A stretch of DNA of 64,000 bases from Alentia gelatinosa (taxonomy: Eukaryota > Annelida > Polychaeta > Phyllodocida > Polynoidae), in assembly GCA_950022655.1 (NCBI GenBank), contig OX465580.1:45878028-45942027 (forward strand). Direction: 5' to 3'. This document shows positions 11,441 to 22,739 of this stretch, piece after piece; the stretch's first letter is position 1, and every line of letters begins with the position of its first letter. The notes beneath the pieces were generated by a model. It did no database searches and was not told where the DNA came from. It was given only the letters and a program-made list of their open reading frames with translations. Both the position numbers and the translations under genes were made by a program.

Positions 11441-12926
11441 CAGCTATGTCTGCGAACACAACATCACAATCATACAAAGCGGCAATGTACCAGAGTTGAC
11501 GGGCACATTTAGCTATGAAATCGTTTTTGTGAACCCGGTCTCGTAGGAAATTGCCGACTGAGCGAGATGAGCTCAGGACATTGACCCGGACCCCGTGATG
11601 TGTAGGTGTCAAATGCGAATGACAAGCTAACAAGACTGCCAGGGCTGCTTTCTTGTTGTCGTCCATGCCCACATCTATGCGAGTAGGTTCCCATATCCAT
11701 CTGATGGTGTGTTGTCCCAACGCGGTCATCGCCCCATCTCGATCTACGTGAACATGGAGTCGCACAACATCCTTTTTTGTGCCTATGATGTGTACGCCGT
11801 CTGCTCTCGTAGCATATGCAACGAACCAAGCCAGGTCATGACGCGTGCCCAGAGACAAACGGACAATGTGTGTAATGTTTGTAGCTTTCAATGCCGCGAA
11901 CAGACTCGCTAAGAACTTCTTAGCATGAGTTACACAGTGGGCCACATGTATGAGTTGCCCGATGATGGATTGCAAATCATGGCGTGTAGCTGTCGTCCTT
12001 GCGAGCCAGTCGCTGCAGGTCTCCAGAATTTCGTTGAGTTTGCTTGGAGGGATGGTGACAGTCATGGTGATAGAGTTAATGCGGAAACCCAACCAGGTGA
12101 TGTCGGTAGTGGGTGACTCACACTTATGAAGGGCCAGTTCCAGGCCCAGATCCCCAGTGAGAGATATGAAACTCGCGTAAGCGTCGTCAGCTTGTGTCCT
12201 TTCTGCTGCCACCCCTGCAAAATCATCCAAATAAGCTAGGGCCACGAAACCCAGCTTACGGAAAATTTATATGAGTGCATTAGAGGTTCTTTGGCATGCC
12301 ACTGAGGAGGTGCGACACCCAAAAGGGGGACACAGGTCTGCGAAAAACCGTTCATCCACCTGGAAGCACATGAATGGTGTGTCGGCTGGGTCAAGGTGAA
12401 GTTGGCGGTATGCCCTGCTAAGGTCAATTTTCCACATCAGGGCTCCCACCCCTGCCTGAACCACCAAGTTGATGAAATCTCTGATAGTAGGAAGAGTATA
12501 TGAGCAATTACTCCCAAGGAAGATTCGTTCTGGAATCCCGTCGTTTACTGCCGCTCCTGCCGGAAAAGATAGATCCATGATGACTCTACGATCTGTGGAA
12601 TCTTTCTTTGCCCTGGACATGAGCGGGGAGACTTGTGTTGCCTTTCCAAAAGGCAGCGAGATGAAAGGGCCAAGAAGAGCATGATGGCGAAGCTCCGTCT
12701 GAACGAATTGTTCGAGCGCGACCGGGTGACATGTCGCGCTAGCATGGTTTTTGTAGGTGGGAGTCGGGGAGACTGTAGAAGCGTAACCTATCGGCCAACC
12801 AAAAGTAAGAAAATCCACGACCTGTGAGTCATGGAAATCAGTCAGACATGTTTCCCAGCGTGCGAGATTGAGAGCTGAAGCGACTGGTTGACGTGCCGCT
12901 CTGAAATTATACCCACGATGTTGCAA
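11268..12926 (-). pseudogene. Reverse transcriptase/RNase H of the Ngaro/DIRS-type element (one nonsense codon)
   Basis: One continuous frame broken by a single TAA at 12,267-12,269. Before the stop lie the RT fingers/palm motifs (LMWKIDLSRAYRQLHLD, then FQVDERFFADLCPPFG); just after it lies the active-site YLDD in LAYLDDFAG (near 12,230). Downstream come the thumb (LGFRIN...) and a degenerate RNase H region starting near LHVHVDRDG. At the usual RNase H Asp-Asn position the sequence reads VLSSSRSVGNFL, so a catalytic residue seems to be lost or shifted. The start is set at the first Met of the frame. Without the stop the product would be about 550 residues. The neighbouring gag and recombinase frames are open. 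Confidence 0.85.
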
Positions 12927-13058
12927 TACTGTTGTGCTTGTGCGGGAAATTTCAAGCAGAACTCAACAGATGGTAATGGGCGTACTATATCATGGTCACC
13001 AGAAACAATCCCCTGAGCTACGTCCGTCAACGTCTCGGGGGTCGGTAGAACCGTTGAG

Positions 13059-14297
13059 TTAGACTCTTTTAACGTGGTCGGCAGGTCCTGTTCCTGCCTG
13101 ACGGTGAAAGGGTTGGTTGGCGGATAGAGTTGATTTGTTTACTCCAGCTGTCGCTTCATGCTTGGCCTTAATACGACATTCAGCGACAGGATGTGGATGG
13201 TAGAGACTGAGCGTGGAGAAACAATAGTCGCAGACATGAGCGACTAGGCTACCCGAATCGGCCTGATGCGGTGCCTGCACATTACAACCACGACTAGAGT
13301 TGAAACATTTACAGGGGGGGTGGTGGGCGATTTGTTGTTTTTTCCTCAGGTCCTTCTTAGCGAAAGTGTCGCCCTCTGGTGTTTTGAGGCGTGCATTTTC
13401 TGACCTAGAAATGGCGGTACGCAGGTGCTGGATTTGAGGCTCGTTACGCCAGCCTTGCCTAAATCTGCCTTCCGCAACTCTAGCGAAAACCTCTTCACTC
13501 CATCTTCTAACAGCAGAGAAATCATACTCTAAAGAATCTTCTATCACTTCCCTTAGATGTTGCATTAGGAAAGGACGAGTGTCAGTGTCTGTGCGAACAT
13601 CATCGAACATGCGAATAATCCCCCATAAGTGCTCTTGAATGTTAAGCGAGCCTAGGGTAGTCTTCTCTTTTTTTACCCCTCTGTACACATATTGATGTGG
13701 CTGCGTAAACTTACCCGACTGTGGTCGGAGAACGTGTGATGAAGACTGTATGATCCTCTGTACTCTTTCGTCGAGTGATTCATTATCGAAGCTTGGGCCG
13801 TATTGGCGAGACGAGACTGAATCCCAAGCTGTAGCTGATGAAGCCATGGCGCCGATGAGTGGGTCGGCTGCTGTAACCTGACGACCGGCTTCCGAAATTG
13901 TAGAGGTGGGGAGCGTTGTTGTGGGGATATTTGCCCGACGAACTTGAGTCGTTGGTACCGCGTCCCTGATGCCGCCATCTGTGTCGTCTAACTCGAGAAC
14001 TCTCTGAGAATTACCATTTGCATCAGTCTGTGTGTTGCGAGACTGAGCGGCTAAGAATGAAGCCATGGCGTCTTGGATCTCGGAGATCTGTTTTTGTAGT
14101 TTCGCAAACTTCTTCGATTTGACTGTCTTTTTGGCTTCTTTAGTTTTCGTCTTCTTTGGAGTCGAACCCCTCTTAGGTGTAGCTGACCTGGTAGTAGGCA
14201 TGCTTACATGTAAGTATGATATATTTGCAGAAATGATGACTAAATCAGCTCTTAAAAGTTCAAACACGTTGAGAGTTCTCGGTGACGGCGCGTGCAC
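13059..14297 (-). CDS. Gag-like protein of the Ngaro/DIRS-type element
   Basis: A 412-residue open frame upstream of the RT. It is likely the nucleocapsid/structural protein that packages element RNA. Met33 (position 14,201) begins MPTTRSATPKRGSTPKK, a very basic N-terminus and a better start than the first Met. The centre is Ser/Thr-rich, followed by a conserved-looking helical block (about 215-310). The C-terminus has a Cys/His cluster (CKCFNSSRGC, then HVCDYCFSTLSLYHPHPVAEC) resembling the zinc-binding tail of DIRS/Ngaro gag proteins. The stop lies about 130 bp before the first Met of the RT frame. No frame break was seen. Confidence 0.7.
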   Translation of the reverse strand: MHAPSPRTLNVFELLRADLVIISANISYLHVSMPTTRSATPKRGSTPKKTKTKEAKKTVKSKKFAKLQKQISEIQDAMASFLAAQSRNTQTDANGNSQRVLELDDTDGGIRDAVPTTQVRRANIPTTTLPTSTISEAGRQVTAADPLIGAMASSATAWDSVSSRQYGPSFDNESLDERVQRIIQSSSHVLRPQSGKFTQPHQYVYRGVKKEKTTLGSLNIQEHLWGIIRMFDDVRTDTDTRPFLMQHLREVIEDSLEYDFSAVRRWSEEVFARVAEGRFRQGWRNEPQIQHLRTAISRSENARLKTPEGDTFAKKDLRKKQQIAHHPPCKCFNSSRGCNVQAPHQADSGSLVAHVCDYCFSTLSLYHPHPVAECRIKAKHEATAGVNKSTLSANQPFHRQAGTGPADHVKRV

Positions 14298-14784
14298 AAG
14301 CTGGTAGTGACGTCACTGTAATGTGTGTAGGTGTTACGCACGGTAGATGGCGCGGCTGTGTTTCGGATAGTTTATGAAGTTGAGGCCAGGCGGTGTTAGC
14401 GTTGTATAACCGGTCCACGTCTCGCCATTAAAACTCACAAGTTCGCCATAATGGTAGAAACTCTGGGTATTTTGAGGTTTTTAGTCATCTGCCATCATCG
14501 ATGCATGAAAGTGGGAGCTTTGGATCTGGAGTAAGTAGTATAGTAAGTGTCTTCTTCAGTGTAAGAACTTCCGGTTTTCCTGTATTCTTCAGCGTATATA
14601 AGAACTTCCGGTTTACCTGTAGGTAGAATGGACGTCCTGATACATCATACATAAATGACGTCATGCTATTTCTGACCATTTTTGACTTGCCCCCTCCTGC
14701 ATGACGTGATTTATGGATAGCCGCAACCTATCATTGTACAATGAGCATATGCTTAGGGGAGAGCCAACTGGGCTTCTGATACTA
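14298..14784. other. Probable 5' flank of the tyrosine-recombinase element, then unassigned DNA
   Basis: Non-coding. A TTCCGGTTTTCCTGTATTCTTCAG / TTCCGGTTTACCTGTA-type short direct repeat is seen near 14,568-14,625. Confidence 0.35.
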
Positions 14785-14990
14785 TCATAAAGCTGGATGA
14801 GTTTTAATCTTGGCTCTTGTATGTGACAACTGGAATTTGGCGTAGTGATTTCACAAGGTGGAGCAGAGGGACATCCGAAGCCCAAATTCCAGGAGTCGCA
14901 TACAGGAGCCAAGATTAAAACGAATCCGGATTTGAGTTTATCCTACTCCATCTCTAGGCTTTTAGATTACTAAAAAGCGAATACAAACTC
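14785..14990. repeat. Dispersed foldback repeat, copy 2
   Basis: Matches the repeat at 1,530-1,670: AGTTTTAATCTTGGCTC on the left and the inverted GAGCCAAGATTAAAAC on the right, with inner arms GGAATTTGGC and CCAAATTCCAGGAG. The downstream TTTATCCTACTCC block is shared as well. Confidence 0.65.
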
Positions 14991-16250
14991 AACGACCAAA
15001 CTTGAATGAGTGTTGGATATCCATTTGCTCCTTTTCATTGTGGGAGTAAGTTGCACTGGTCTGCTCTAGGAGAAGATATAGTTCGCAATGGTTTTATTCC
15101 AGTCACTCCATTGTTAATGTTTAAAAGTATATGAGTCCCAGAATCTGTATCATATTAGCAAATACAAGACAAAAACAATCACAAACCACACTCTTGAACG
15201 TCTATTTAGATGTCGCTAACCTTGTTGCTATACGGCTATTTGTAAGTGTCTCACAACAGCAGTGCCTCCATGGGCAAATCTCGAACTAAATGGTTATTGC
15301 TTTAGACATCATTTTACCGTGAAAATACCTATAGGAAGAAACACTTATCTTGGATTATTCAATTCAAACTGCCACGCCTATCTGATTTAACCTTGCTCTG
15401 AATTGGAGGAGACAAACACACCTTACTATGATCACTGTCAGTGTTATTGGGCTTGATACATCCTGCCAATAGACTGGAAATTAAGACGTTAATACTTGGG
15501 AGCCTAGTATGAAGCTGTCAGTGTCTGAGTCGCCAAATTGCACTTGTAAAACGGGACCAATAACAGCGGAACCCGGTGGCCAATCTTCCTTATATTTGGG
15601 TATGTTTTACTTCATATATTACCGTACTACCATATGAATTTCAAAACCTTATTCTAAACGGAAGCATGTGAAATATTGCTGATTATTCACGGATGTTCAT
15701 GCCAACATCAGTTTTATTAGGTGATTATTGTGACATTTAGAGAGCTGGGAGTAATTATTATGTGTATACATCATTGGTGGGTAATTATAACTTGTTCTTC
15801 CTTAAATGTGTATTTATTTTTTGTATAAGACTGATACTGACTCCCATTAGATTTTTATTTAAAATCTTGTTTAATTCACAGGTGCATTTTGGTGAGACAA
15901 ATGGCCCAGCTGTGGAGTCGCTGATTAAGTACCTGCTCTCACCGTTTACAATGACAGTATAAGTTGTTCTGATAGTTGATGAAGGATAATAATGATAATA
16001 ACTGTGATGAAAGTCCAATTCAATCTCTCATATATTTTCAGATTATTGGATATATCCAGATCATAACATTTTCACAAAACTTGATTGTCCAAATATTAAC
16101 AGTTGAAGAAGTTTGTTTGTTTGGGTAGTTTAACGTACAATTTGTTCAATTAGACTTACTTTGGTTTACCTTATTAAAATTTGCATATCCTGTTAACAAG
16201 GTATGCAGTCTGGTTGATCCAGGCATCTAACTCTTCTCAATTATATATTA
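14991..16250. other. Unassigned AT-rich sequence
   Basis: No recognisable gene; short ORFs near 15,760-16,020 have no domain. Confidence 0.4.
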
Positions 16251-16369
16251 TCGAAAGTCTTACATGCCTTAAGGTAGCCCTGCATTTCTCTCTTGCCAGT
16301 GATATGGAAAACACTGTATATTGCTGTTACATTCTTTAGGAATTTCTTCCTGCTTTTTTATGCATGACA

Positions 16370-16990
16370 ATATAGCACAAGATGTTTTACAATCAGTGGA
16401 GAGTTTGGCATACATGCACTAATTCACCTCTTAGGAGGTGCCCATGTGTCATTTTGATCAGTTTCACCTGTTCAGTTTGTGTCAGGTTGTCTTTCCTATA
16501 GTTTTGGCTAATAAGCACTACCATTTCTTATAGTTTGTTGTCTCTGGTGCAGTCTCAGAGTTTCTGCCAAGTTGTATGAGTGTGCTCCTTCGCAATTGGT
16601 TTCAGGTCTGTATGTGATACTGCAGGTGGCAACTCTTCTGCTAACTCCATTTTTGGCTGCTTGATCTGCCCCTTCCTTTCCTTCAATTCCAATGTGACTC
16701 AGCAGCCAATACATGGCTACCTCATGTCTGAGAAGACTATAGAATTTGTGTGTTGTGACATTTTCATCCAAGTTAAGGCATGCAATAAAGCACTGGTATA
16801 CACCAGTATACAGTCTTTGAAATGTGTCCTCATGGTTTGGTATTCCTTGGTGGACAGCTGTCGAATCGGACATTCCGTGACGTTTTACAATCTCCTTGTA
16901 ATATGGGAAAGAGGGCATAATAACAAAATATCCAGGTAGTTGATCCATTCCCGTATCTCTTGTACAAGGAAATATGACAGTGGCTAAATA
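16370..16990 (-). pseudogene. RNase H-bearing LINE remnant (C-terminal part)
   Basis: On the minus strand the peptide YWLLSHIGIEGKEGADQAAK matches the C-terminal motif of LINE RNase H domains (SHxGIxGNExAD). About 100 bp further downstream (16,500-16,380) the frame reads KLIKMTHGHLLRGELVHVC, similar to the tail that follows RNase H in I/R1/Jockey-type elements, where a Cys/His motif normally ends the protein. The N-terminal RNase H part is barely recognisable (SDSTAVHQGIP). No complete RT is left, so this is a 5'-truncated, decayed copy. Confidence 0.65.
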
Positions 16991-17419
16991 AGGCTTGCTC
17001 GTATTGGATATATGATTAGAATATCGATCAAACAACTGAAATCTATGAAATATACCATACATAATCGATGGGTAAGCCACGAAGTGCTGTCGATATTAAC
17101 AACCTGGACCTAATATCATAGTTAGTGCAGAAGACCCGTTTCCATTAGCCGTCGAGTTGAGGTGTAGTTTTTTTTAGTTCTCCTTCGTTTCTATTTTGCC
17201 CCAGCAGTGCTAAATGTAAACAGGCAATTAGGAGAACTGAAAAAAATCTTTCTTTTTCTCTTCATTGATTCTCTCGCAGTGCGAGTTTTCATAATACAAT
17301 GTGATTGGCATCCATCGATATTATAATACACAGTTTAGGAAGAAATAAAAGACAATTTAAATGCAAGAAATTGCTGATTTGAGGTGATTTGATGGGGGAT
17401 GGTGATAAATGAGGTTGTG

Positions 17420-18606
17420 GTTCTGACATCACGGATTTACAATCTTTCGTTTGAATTCCTTCACAGTAGGAGAGGTCTGCACTTCAGCTGATAGTTCGTC
17501 CCATGCGTCAACTCTACGCCAATAAGGAGACTGTTTAACGTGGGCTGTCTTTGGATATGACAACTTAAATTTCACTTTAGCGCTACTGCGAGTCCGTCCC
17601 TCTTGATGATCTAATCAATCCGGATTGAGCGATATTTTGTACATGACAACGGGTAGTTGCGTGGCCCTACGGCTTTTGGGCATGTCCAATTGGCTTCTTT
17701 TTTTTTAGAAAGAAGCTTTTATTTCTAGAAAAATTATCAATAAGCTCAAGCGGGATACATCTAGATACCCTCATGAAAACTGTCGAGATTAATTCACATG
17801 TGTTTCGGAAAGTAACGTCTTTGAGAACTTGAATAGTCATTTTGTTGTCATTGACAGCTGCTTGGACTGTTTGGAGGGACTAATAAGTCCCATCTGGTAT
17901 AGGTATTATAAGAAGAAAAGAGGTGCACCCTCCTCCTTTTTCATAGGGTCCATTCTTAACACCAATTGGCATTTCTTGTACAAGTCACTGGCGGATAGGC
18001 CTGCTATTCCCCTGTAGTTTAGTACGGTTCTGACCCCACAGAGCATTAGCCGGTCCAGGGCAGCAAGATCCAGTTTACGGAAACTCCCATACAAGAAGGA
18101 ACAGTACTCCATGACAGACTGAATATATGAGATGAATATTTGTCTTGCAGCTTCTGTTGTCAAACAGTTCCTAAGTTTACTCAGTTTAAATAAGCAGCCA
18201 CTGACAGTTTTTATTATCGAGTTAACGTGCTGTTTCCAGCAGAACTCAGAGTCGACAATCACACCAAGATGCAGATAGTCGACAATCACACCAAGATGCA
18301 GATAGCTCGTGAAGATTGCTCTTGCTGCTGCAAATACAGCTTGGGATTCGGGACTTTCCTGAGCATATTCGGACTACGGAACATCATAACCTTCGTTTTC
18401 TTTGCGTTCACAGTGAGGCCATTTCTCGCGTACCAGCTAGCTAGACGATTTAGATCAGACTCCATTGACTCTATAGTTCTAAAGTTCACCCCTTTCGTCG
18501 GCCAACGGAAAGAGGACTGTTTACTCTCTGAACTGATGTTTGGTTTACGCCAGCTTGCTAAATACAGGAGCATTTGACATAGACTAAGACTGAGGAGTGA
18601 ATCCAT
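17420..18606 (-). pseudogene. CR1/L2-like LINE fragment (RT C-terminus)
   Basis: Minus-strand frames encode the part of LINE reverse transcriptases after the YADD box: LASWYARNGLTVNAKKTKVM, then HLGVIVDSEFCWKQHV, LFKLSKLRNCLTTEAARQ and SVMEYCSFLYG. Further downstream (about 17,560-17,430) reads the WRRVDAWDELSAEVQ-type C-terminus. At least one frameshift lies near 18,300, just beside a 27 bp tandem duplication, and further breaks lie below 17,906. The copy is 5'-truncated and non-functional. Confidence 0.75.
18250..18303. repeat. 27 bp tandem duplication inside the LINE fragment
   Basis: GTCGACAATCACACCAAGAT plus GCAGATA occurs twice back to back. The unit is a multiple of three, so it adds nine residues (a second YLHLGVIVD) without shifting the frame by itself. 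Confidence 0.9.
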
Positions 18607-19090
18607 GCGCGTTTAACGGTAAAATTCGAATATTTACAAGCTAAGGTATATGGTAGTATAAAAACATAGTGATGACAACAATACACACATTCTTATTTCA
18701 TTAGATCCAATGAATTCATATATAACCCGGTCTAAGAACCTTGTTATGTACAAATTTGTTGGATCCAACTCAAAAAGATGTGTGTGTTTAAATACTACTG
18801 CCTTCTGAACATTGTTAATATAATATAGATATCAGTTCAAATATATTTCTGATGCTGTGACCATTGAGTGTTGAGTTGAAGTACATACATTTTTTTTAGT
18901 TAATGCTTTATTTCAATTTTTCCTACAAGAGGAGTTCTTCCAATTGAGATACATCTATATCAGCAAACATGTTACATTGTCAACCTGTTTTGTCACATTA
19001 TTACAAAATAGAAATAATGAGAAGAGAATAATGAGATGAATGTGATAAGCTTACTGTTGCCACATATACATGTATACATAATTGCTCCGC
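18607..19090. other. Non-coding; probably 3' UTR of the next LINE in its right half
   Basis: The poly-T-rich block and GCTTTATTTCAATTTTTCC near 18,890-18,930 resemble the 3' end of the LINE fragment at 40,140-40,340. Otherwise featureless. Confidence 0.35.
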
Positions 19091-19596
19091 TTATACTACT
19101 TAACTAACTAAATGTGGCTACCTCTCGGCCAGCCCACATACACTACTTCTAATATTAGTATCACTATCTCCCGTCTTCACTATAGTCCGACCTTAGTTTC
19201 CTTTTAAATTCTTCTATTTTGTTACAATTTTGTAGTTCCGGGGCTATTTGATCCCATAAACGTATACCTCTGTAGTGCGGGCTTTTCTCGTACTTACTCG
19301 TCTTATGTTTCTTCAGCTTGAACTTAATCCTGGTAGAGCTTCTAGTGTTTCTAGTAGAGTCCGTAATACAGTCTGCATTCTTCCAGAGTTTGAACATCTT
19401 TTTTAGTAACTGATTGTTCCTTCTTATATCCAGGTACTCAACAGCACACGCACTGTAGTGATGCTATGCTCATCCACCGGCAATTACCCCCATGGATTAA
19501 TCTTAATGCCCTGTTCTGTGCCTTTTGAAGTAATTCCACATCCTCTTCGTTCGCACCATCCATAATGAACCCACAGTACTCCATTATAGGCCTAAT
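19091..19596 (-). pseudogene. CR1/L2-like LINE, 3' part (separated from its 5' part at 23,320-24,340)
   Basis: Minus-strand frames read IRPIMEYCGFIMDGANEEDV and LLQKAQNRALRLIHGG, then KYEKSPHYRGIRLWDQIAPE near the C-terminus (ORF end at 19,164). These are the standard post-YADD blocks of CR1/L2-type RTs. The coding sequence begins abruptly at 19,596, where the inverted end of a 3.7 kb element starts. The preceding block (KDVAKMIY...) is found at 23,340-23,400 on the other side of that element, so the two pieces were once one gene. Confidence 0.8.
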
Positions 19597-20165
19597 AGTC
19601 CAGTCAAAATAAGGTTTGACCGGCCACAAAAAGCAATAGATTTAATTCCACTGCCATTCATCTCAGAATACCTTACATATTACCAGAATGAAAATCGAAA
19701 TTAATCCAAGTAGTGGAAGTAGGTCAAATTAGCATAAATCCAATATGGCCACCCCAAATATATGAAACTCCATAATTCTGGTTTAAATTGAGATAGAAAC
19801 ATGATTTAAAATGCTCCACATATGTTTTCTGGGGTGGGGAATCCATACAAATCACAACTGAAATCATATCTCTTGAATGAATTAGCGTAAATTCAATATG
19901 GCTGCCTGAATTCTATGAAATACTATAATTTGGCTTTGAATGAAGTTAAAAACATGATTTAAAATGCTAAACATATGTTTTCTGGGGTAGGGAATTCATA
20001 TAAATAATGAGAGAAGACCTAAAAACAGAGTACATCAGTGTAAATCCAATATGGCTGCTTGAGTTCTACGAAATACCCTAATTTAAGTTTGAAAAAGATG
20101 TTTAAAAAAGCTAAACAGCTGTTTTCCTAGCTGAGAAACACAAATATATTACACCAGGGAAGTCC
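19597..20165 (+). repeat. Left inverted terminal arm with ~155 bp subrepeats
   Basis: Subrepeats begin near 19,727, 19,884 and 20,036, with a further degraded one near 20,195. The arm pairs with 22,740-23,319. Confidence 0.8.
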
Positions 20166-20506
20166 TATCTTTCTAGTAAACAGGTGGAACAATGAATGTC
20201 CAATATGGCTGCTTTGTATCCAATGATTTTCATGGCGATACCACAAAAACGATGCCAACACTGGCTAAGGAACAGGATACATTTGATTTTTCAGAAGCAA
20301 GAGGACAATCAAATCCAAAATATAAGTTGTACTATTAGAGATAATCATATCTGCAAGGGATTAATTGGTTTTCAATTTTTCTTCTGAATTGAGAGAAAAC
20401 TGCAACCAAAAACTTTGTTTCCTTTTTTTGAGTTACAATAACTGAAAATAACATTCAATGATTATGGTTCTTACAAAGAAAACAGTGATGCAGACCCTCC
20501 TGTATT

Positions 20507-20818
20507 TTAACCCATTTGCTATGCCATGATGCTTGGATGCATTCTCAGGGCTAGTATGCTATGATGCCTTGAGGCATTCCCAGGCTAAGTATGCTATGAT
20601 TCAGGACTTGGGGCATCTTTCTTGGAAATTTCAGTAAATTTGCTATTTTTGTAAAGAAATTACGCAAAGATTTTAATAATATTTTCTAAAATTATCAAAA
20701 ACAATATATTGATTCATATCATCTAAAAATCATTTTGTGATTTCACAATGGTAATGTCGAAATGATACTGAAAATAGCTGTAAAATCGCTTTAAAATTGT
20801 TTTATACATGAGAGGTTA
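20507..20818. mobile_element. piggyBac-like MITE (TTAA-flanked), nested
   Basis: Begins TTAACCCATTTGC and ends GAGAGGTTAA, so TTAA flanks both sides as expected for piggyBac-type target duplication. The left subterminal region contains the 14 bp palindrome ATGCCTTGAGGCAT (20,564-20,577), also found in the related element at 22,005. No ORF. Confidence 0.5.
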
Positions 20819-20860
20819 ATCGTTAAAGAAACTAAACAAAATATTCAGCCCAATTTTCAG

Positions 20861-20983
20861 GTGATTGAAAAAGAAACAGAAAATGTTACAGAATTACTTC
20901 AAGGTGTCCTAGAACAGCTTGATGCACTTATTTCAGGATCAACCATAGCGGATCTTGAAGACACTGAATTGCAACTGAGCTAA
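20861..20983 (+). CDS. Possible last exon, 40 residues, function unknown
   Basis: A pyrimidine-rich tract and CAG precede an open frame reading VIEKETENVTELLQGVLEQL and ending DLEDTELQLS, stop. The acidic, amphipathic composition is unlike a random AT-rich frame, and it is the only protein-like stretch inside the 3.7 kb element. It may be the 3' exon of a lost element gene. It could also be chance; no partner exon was found. Confidence 0.25.
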   Translation: MIEKETENVTELLQGVLEQLDALISGSTIADLEDTELQLS

Positions 20984-20999
20984 TATAATTTGTTGTTAT

Positions 21000-22004
21000 T
21001 CCTAAATTTTATTTGAAAATTGAAATAACTGAAAAGCTCTGGTTCCATTACCTGGATATGGTAAATATACTCTTTTGGGCTTGTTAGGTTTGAAGACACT
21101 GGGCATTAGCAATGGGCATAATAATTATACAATAGATGTCCCAACCAGGGGTAAAAGAATAATAGAAAACCAGCAGTTGATTTGACTCTTCTACAGTCTG
21201 TTCTGATATCAAGTTGCAAGTGAAATGAAAATATTGATAGTTCAATAACATAATGTTTATCAATGCAACACTATTATGATGATATCTTTGATGTGTATAT
21301 CATTGGTAAACCAACTGCCCTAAAGTTGATCAAGAAGAACAATGCTTTCGAAGCTATAGCTGAAGTGTTCATGATACAATGAAATTGATATTATATTCTC
21401 ATATTTCACCCACTCTCTGCAAGTCTCCCTGTAAGCCCAGGTCAACAAATTCTAGTAGTTCTGATTGAGTTCTATTGTGGTTTCGGACATAGGGGCCATG
21501 ACTGTCTTTTTTGTCATTATAGGGAGAAAAACAACTTTCTCTGAACTTAATTTAGGCCACATATATAAATATATAACCAGAATCCTTATAGGGTTTGTAT
21601 AGAGGGAGTAGAAGAGGTTAGATTGGGTGTGGGATACATGGACATATAGGATACATGGCATACAGGACTTGGACAGGCAGGTGGGACACACAAGGATTCT
21701 GGAAAACCTTTTATGATAACATAGGCTAACATCTATATCAGGGGAATTATATTAATGTTTATGCAGTGCAGTGAATATGGTATTTAAGCTGAGATGAAAA
21801 CATGAAAAACCTCCAAATATCATTGTGCCATAATTGGGAGTTAATTGGAGCAACTGACAATAATTCACAGAGGCACCACTTATCGATGTACACTAGAATT
21901 ATGCGATGCCATCTGGACATCTGGCAATATTTGAGCACCACAACTAGCCAGAAGCAACCTTCAGAGTTTTAACCCACCTACCCACCCACACTACTACTTA
22001 ATGT
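21000..22004. other. Interior of the 3.7 kb element, unassigned
   Basis: No domain-bearing frame was found. Confidence 0.4.
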
Positions 22005-22397
22005 TTAACCCTTTCTGGCAGGGCAATGCCATATGGCATTCCCCTGGCCATGGCAGGACAATGCCATATGGCATTCCCCTGGCCAGGGCCGGACAATGCC
22101 ATATGGCATTCACATATGAGAATGATGAACCACTCTGTATTAGTTCCTTTGTAACTTTTTGAAAAATTATCGCAGAATCATAAAAATTATATGAGATATT
22201 ATGCTAAATGTTGCCAGTATGTCTTTGAAATATCGGAAAGTTCTAATGAAAAATACAGATTTCCTGGAAATTCTAAATTTGTAATTTATCTTAATAATAT
22301 TGACTACAAAAGCCGGCCATACAAAGGCCACAATTGGGTCTGGTGCCTGCTGTAGTATGGGTACATGGTGAATTATGTGTGGCTCTTGAAGGGTTAA
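22005..22397. mobile_element. piggyBac-like MITE (TTAACCCTT ends), nested
   Basis: Begins TTAACCCTTTCTGG and ends with the inverted GAAGGGTTAA. The left part holds three direct repeats of about 35 bp (about 22,016-22,115), each containing ATGCCATATGGCAT (22,026, 22,061, 22,096). About 390 bp, no ORF. Confidence 0.6.
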
Positions 22398-22739
22398 AGA
22401 AGGACAAGTGAAAATTCATAGGATGCCTTATGCCCCATGCTGCAAGCATTATCATGTTCAACTTGTAAAAATTATCATCTATGATATTATTTACATCGAT
22501 GAATTTGAAATTGTCTCCAAACCTGCTTCCGATTTGATTACAGCTATATGGTATGATGAGGGGGTGGTAATACCCAAGGTTGGAGGACTGTTGGGGTTCA
22601 AGTCCCACTACAGCCACTCTTCTCTTTCACATCCAGCAGTGGTGACTTTACAAATATATCAAAGGCCAATCGTTCTACATAATGTTCCTGTAGCTGGAAA
22701 GTCTATGTCTGCCATTATATACTGCTGTATCATTTTTTA

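Larger units (their letters stand above)
10440..14297 (-). mobile_element. Ngaro/DIRS-type tyrosine-recombinase retrotransposon
   Basis: Three minus-strand coding regions in the order gag-like, RT/RNase H, tyrosine recombinase define this class, which uses a recombinase instead of a DDE integrase. No DIRS-type methyltransferase region is seen between RNase H and recombinase, and the two frames overlap by about 170 bp, so Ngaro is a little more likely than DIRS1-like. Terminal split direct or inverted repeats could not be recognised by eye, so the outer limits are only those of the coding part. One in-frame stop in the RT makes this copy defective, though it looks fairly young. Confidence 0.85.

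Noticed and set aside
22545..22620. Possible tRNA or tRNA-derived SINE (B-box-like GGTTCAAGTCC)
   Set aside because: No matching acceptor stem or A box in the correct place.
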